Source: Macrotrachela quadricornifera (taxonomy: Eukaryota > Rotifera > Eurotatoria > Philodinida > Philodinidae). Taken from it: DNA of 64,000 bases. Both the position numbers and the translations under genes were made by a program. Within the stretch, counting starts at the first letter, position 1. Every line of letters begins with the position of its first letter. The stretch is taken from assembly GCA_022393335.1 (NCBI GenBank), contig JAJEKB010001186.1, forward strand, positions 26,331 to 90,330, in the 5' to 3' direction. This document shows positions 60,092 through 64,000 of this stretch, piece by piece. The notes under the pieces were generated by a model. That model saw nothing but the letters and a program-made list of their open reading frames with translations, was not told the origin of the DNA and searched no databases.

Positions 60092-62360
60092 GTTGTTGAC
60101 AATGATTGAAATTTATTCGAATAGTTTGGATTTTAAACATCATTTTCGTAAGAATTTTTTTTGGTTTCAAACAACAATGAATAATTATACTTTTTTTCAA
60201 TGATTAAAAGGTATCTTTCGTTTAATCTTCAAATCAAAAAAAAAACTAATGATCAATTTATATCAAAAAGAAGAAAAATTTATATTATTCTTTAATATAT
60301 TTTTGAAATACTCATACATTTTATTTCTTGATTATTAATTTAATATTTTAACAAAAGAAAATATTATCAAAATTCTTGTATTAAAATTCATTTGATGTGA
60401 CCTCAATTGAACAATCGATTTTTTGTTTGGCTTCTTTTATTTCTTTATCCTATTGAGTATATAATAAAAGTATTTATGCAAATGATCATCTCTTTACAAA
60501 GAAAACTGTCTTATTCTTGAATTATATATTTTATCGTCTCAATTAGTTTTATTATATTTAAACATGCATGTGCACACATATAAAGTGAAATTTAAAATTC
60601 GGCGTTTTCGCTTTCTTCTTTGTAATCTACTCTCTATTATTGTCATCAAATATTATATTATGATAAGCAATGCATAGACACACTTTTATGAACAGGATAT
60701 ATATATAAAGAGTAAGCATTATAATAATATTGGTAACACTGAATATTTCGATATATTAGTAATGTAATAATACTGAACATAAGTGCACCATTTGAGTATA
60801 TATGTAATTTATTTTTCTTTTTTACTTCACCCACATTGCTTTTTTTGTGTCTCTCTTTTGTTCTAAATACATATTATGATTAAGAGTTTATGCGCCTACA
60901 AACTTGAGTAGTCAGTTGGTTTGTATGTGCTCAATTTGTTGCTTATTGGTTGTCTCTTATTCTTTCTCTCTTTTTTTACGTTAGTTGTAAACGAAGAACG
61001 TATATAAGATGATTGTCCAGTACTGTTAGTAGGTCATTGACTCACATCGACATCGTCTTTCTTGCTCTTTTTCTCTCTTTTTCTATATTATCGATGATAA
61101 AAAGGACTAATCTATATGTGTGCTGTTGCAACCTTTTTACCTCTTGCGTGGTAGTAATAGTTGGTGTATGAAAGAAAAAGAAAGAAAAACGAACGGAAGG
61201 ACAACGACCAAAATAACCGATAGCAATATATACACAAAGAGTCAGTTGCTTGCTTGCCTCCTCCATCTGTCGACCTAATAGTGATTATAACTTGATCGTT
61301 CGGGTTCAATTTTTTTTCTCTTCTTTCGCTGAGACAGCGGTGTTAGTAATGATCATGATGATGATTCCAAGTTAAACATGATTTGATTCTTTCTCTTTTC
61401 GTTGCCTTTCTCTTATATATTTCGATGGACAATGTGTATTTGCAAAGATTTGAATAAATTGTTCGTAAGCTTATTAAGTTTTTATATATTGTAATACTTT
61501 TACTTTTCGTATTTATCATTATGCAAACAAATTATATTTTGAACGAAAAATAATTTTTATTTTAAACTTGTTTTTCTTTACCTATAAGATTTCTTCTGTA
61601 TATAAATAAAAATTTAACAAGTATGTATTTTTATTGATTATAATAATGTTTTAGAAAAATTTTTCTTCGATACCTTTAAGTTTTTAGAAAGCGATTTTCA
61701 ACTGTATATTGACGGATTGATATGAATGCACAAATAAGTTATAATATCTAGACAGATTAAAGTTAATTTTAATTTGATTATTGTAAGATTACTGTTTTAA
61801 TTTTGAATAAGTTTTGATGATTTCGAGTAATTCAGTTCGACCTTTTACTGTTAAAGAGAACAACCTTGGAGACGCTCATCTATTATAAGATTTATTAAGA
61901 TCAAAAAAGTTTTTTTTATAGTATAGCTCTAGTTTATATTTATTTTTGTGAATTTTCATAGTAACCTTAGCTCATATTACATCAAAATTTAGCCTAAAAG
62001 ATTCATCATTCGCATCAAAATCTTAAGATTTTAAAACATTATTACATTAAAAATTTTGAACTCGACAAACTTTAATACAGTTCGACTTACATAATCTGTT
62101 TGTCTAACTACATTAAATTTTCCTTTGTTTTTTTTTATGCACTTACATCATCAGGAGAATAAAGTGTCATTTGTACACTTCAGTATATTTTATTCTATTA
62201 CATCGACATATTCTAAATGAGGTCGCCACAAATCATAGAAATTATTGGTTAATCAATGGAACTTGTTTATTTCTCTCTTACCAATCATGATTTTTTTTGT
62301 TGTTTCAGATGCATTATTATTATTATAAAATTCAATAATCTCGATATTTCTCGTTTAAAA
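60092..62360. other. Intergenic/5' region of tropomyosin
   Basis: About 2.3 kb. A pyrimidine-rich, less AT-biased stretch at 60600-61440 holds a TATA-like site and an inverted CCAAT (ATTGGT, 60945-60950). A TTGTTTCAG acceptor at about 62308 precedes the tropomyosin ATG by about 50 bp, so a 5'-UTR intron probably spans most of the interval. No separate gene seen. Confidence 0.5.
61001..61008 (+). promoter_or_regulatory. Candidate TATA box for the tropomyosin promoter
   Basis: TATATAAG, with an initiator-like GTCATTGA about 30 bp downstream and an ATTGGT (inverted CCAAT) 50 bp upstream. Assignment to tropomyosin is inferred from orientation and the 5'-UTR acceptor near 62308. Confidence 0.35.
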
Positions 62361-63928
62361 ATGTCAAGTCTTCTTCCATCATCATCATCTCAAATAAATG
62401 GAAATATTAATGTTGGCAATGGTACATTACAACGTTCATCAGTTAATAATGCAGCAGCAGATGCATTAAGAAAAAAAATGCAACAATTACGTGATGAACT
62501 TGAATTAGTTAAAGATGATTTAGAACGTTCACGTAAAGATTTTGAAAAAGAACGACATGCTCGTGAAATAGTATATTTCATTTTTTTAAAAGTAAATAAA
62601 AAGAAAAAAAACATTTTCTTTTTTTAAATTTAGGCTGACGCTGAAGTTAGTCAATTAACACGTAAACTTCATTCATTTGAAGAACAACTTGAACGTACAG
62701 AAGAACGATTATTACAAACAACAAATAAACTTGATGAAGCATCGCATACAGCTGATGAACGAGAACGGTTAATTTATTTATTTTTATTTGAATTAATAGA
62801 AAAAAAGAATATATTGTTTTTTTTTTCGTCTTATTTTAGAACAAGAAAAATGTTAGAAAATCAATTAAATCTTGGAAGTGATCGTACAGAAATGCTTGAA
62901 ATACAATTAAAAGAAGCTCGTGGACTTGCTACAGAATCTGATAAAAAATATGATGAAGTAGCACGAAAACTTTTAATACAAGAAAATGAACTTGAAAAAG
63001 CAGAAGATCGAGCTAAACGATCAGAAATGTATATTTTAATTTATTTTATAAAATAAAAACAAAAAAAAGAAAGAATTTTTTTATTTTAGGAAATCTGTTG
63101 ATTTAGAACATGAAATGAAAAATCTTCATCATCAATTAAAATCATTTTTGGCTCGTATTGATGATGTATGTACAAAAATATTTCATTTATTTATTTTATA
63201 TAATTACTTTTCTTTCTTTTTTTCTATTTATTTAGGCTCAAAATAAAGAACAAAGTTATGAAGATCAAATACGTCGTCTTTCTCAACATTTAAAAGATGT
63301 AAGTCTCCTATTCTTTTTTTCTTAAAACAGATATTTTTGAAAATTAATAATAAAATAAACAATAACAATATTAGACTGAACGACGATCAGATCTTGTTTC
63401 TAACGAACGATATAATCTACAAAAAGCAGTAGAATTTCTTGCAGGTATTCAATAAAAATCTAAAAAAAAAAATGAGACATGATTTTGTGTGTGTGTGTGT
63501 TTGTATATTTATTTGCATGATTTTATTTGCTGTGTTGCATGTCTAGGCTGAAACACGTGCTGAATATTCTACCAAACAAGTACAACGACTACAGCGTGAA
63601 GTAGATATACTTGAAGGTTTGTATATTTTTTGTTTAGATATGAAGATATCCTATAACAAAGATTTTAATAAGATTAAATCTAAACATTCAATGAGATATT
63701 ATATAGATATGTGATGGTAAAAGACAAGAAAAAACTAACCCCAAATCATAGTTGCGTAGGGAAATTTTTAGCAGTATATTGATGAATACTTTTTCCCCTC
63801 ATAAAAATAATATGTATATATTTATATATTATTTGATTATTTTAGAAGAACTTCAAGGTGAACGTGATCGTTGTAAAACTCTACAAAATGAAATGGAACG
63901 TTGTTTTACAGATTTACAATTACTTTAA
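62361..63928 (+). CDS. TPM: Tropomyosin, short N-terminus, with alternative exon pair
   Basis: Exons 62361-62570, 62634-62767, 62840-63028, 63090-63165, 63236-63298, then either 63375-63444 or 63547-63616, then 63846-63928. With one of the alternatives the frame is continuous (274 aa). The whole protein is heptad-repeat coiled coil after a Ser/Asn-rich start. Diagnostic segments: ADALRKKMQQLRDELELVKD, EMLEIQLKEARGLATESDKK with YDEVARKLLIQENELEKAED, YEDQIRRLSQHLKD, AETRAEYSTKQVQRLQREVD and ERDRCKTLQNEMERCFTDLQ, matching tropomyosin ([41 protein letters not shown]). Known: binds along actin filaments and regulates myosin access. The start resembles the short (exon 1b-type) cytoskeletal isoform; a long-isoform first exon was not found in the window. 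Intron 63617-63845 is about 230 bp. Confidence 0.93.
63375..63616 (+). other. Tandem mutually exclusive exons of tropomyosin
   Basis: Two exons of exactly 70 nt (63375-63444 and 63547-63616), each entered in phase 0 and left in phase 1. They encode TERRSDLVSNERYNLQKAVE (then FLA) and AETRAEYSTKQVQRLQREVD (then ILE). The peptides align without gaps, sharing E2, R4, L15, Q16, V19 and L22. Using both would place TGA in frame right at the junction. Confidence 0.8.
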
Positions 63929-64000
63929 AAAGAAAAGGCAACTCAATGATGTTTATACATCTACATTTCTTCTATCTGTCAAACATTCATCGTTTTCGTT

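Noticed and set aside
1..64000. tRNA, rRNA and CRISPR arrays
   Set aside because: No TTCGA-type B-box with a matching cloverleaf, no rRNA-like stretch and no regularly spaced direct repeats were seen; by eye this is not exhaustive for tRNAs.

Overview
The window is eukaryotic nuclear DNA: strongly AT-rich, with many short introns (mostly about 50-70 bp, GT...AG, poly-T before the acceptor) and compact genes on both strands. The proteins are animal ones (DEK, RNF34/RFFL, SLC35E3, PCM1-like, ZC3H3, ferritin with an iron-responsive element, MOSPD, PRA1, hexokinase, B4GAT1, two-pore channel, tropomyosin). The base composition, intron style, closely spaced genes, decayed gene copies and low-copy DNA transposon remnants fit a bdelloid rotifer (Rotaria/Adineta-like). 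That assignment is inference; another small protostome cannot be excluded.

Layout. 1.3-2.9 kb: DEK-like chromatin protein (-). 5.3-7.1 kb: RNF34/RFFL-type E3 ligase (+) with a MITE-like inverted repeat in its last intron. 8.2-11.4 kb: SLC35E3-like transporter (+), split by a 2 kb intron that holds a hAT-like element with terminal inverted repeats and 8-bp target duplications. 12-14.5 kb: transposon graveyard, with a decayed CENP-B/pogo-like transposase (-) and an internally deleted hAT element that keeps its transposase C-terminus (+). 16.1-22.6 kb: PCM1-like centriolar-satellite protein and the mitochondrial rRNA methyltransferase MRM2, both (-) and only 96 bp apart. 23.2-24.2 kb: a ParB/sulfiredoxin-fold-like protein with a C-terminal membrane anchor (+). 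24.4-34.9 kb: lineage-specific genes (an unknown basic protein, an unknown secreted protein), a 10-N assembly gap, a long foldback repeat, a mariner element, an orphan F-box exon and a second copy of the pogo-like transposase. 35.0-40.7 kb: ZC3H3, a SMARCD/BAF60 pseudogene, and ferritin with a well-formed 5'-UTR IRE (all -). 41.2 kb: orphan piggyBac zinc-ribbon remnant. 43.3-44.4 kb: MOSPD1/3-like (-).

45.8-57.6 kb is a run of five genes on the + strand (PRA1/RABAC1, membrane-anchored hexokinase, an unknown Gly/Ser/Thr-rich protein, B4GAT1, two-pore channel). The gaps are 170, 284, 53 and 125 bp, most with an acceptor-like AG just before the ATG, so an operon resolved by trans-splicing is possible. 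A CUB-trypsin-type serine protease (-) lies tail-to-tail with the channel. The window ends with a tropomyosin gene (+) containing two tandem 70-nt exons of identical phase. These look like mutually exclusive exon-6 alternatives: splicing both in would create an immediate stop.

No tRNA, rRNA or CRISPR array was recognised, and no retrotransposon coding sequence. All recognised mobile DNA is class II (hAT, mariner, pogo-like, piggyBac, MITEs) and looks decayed.
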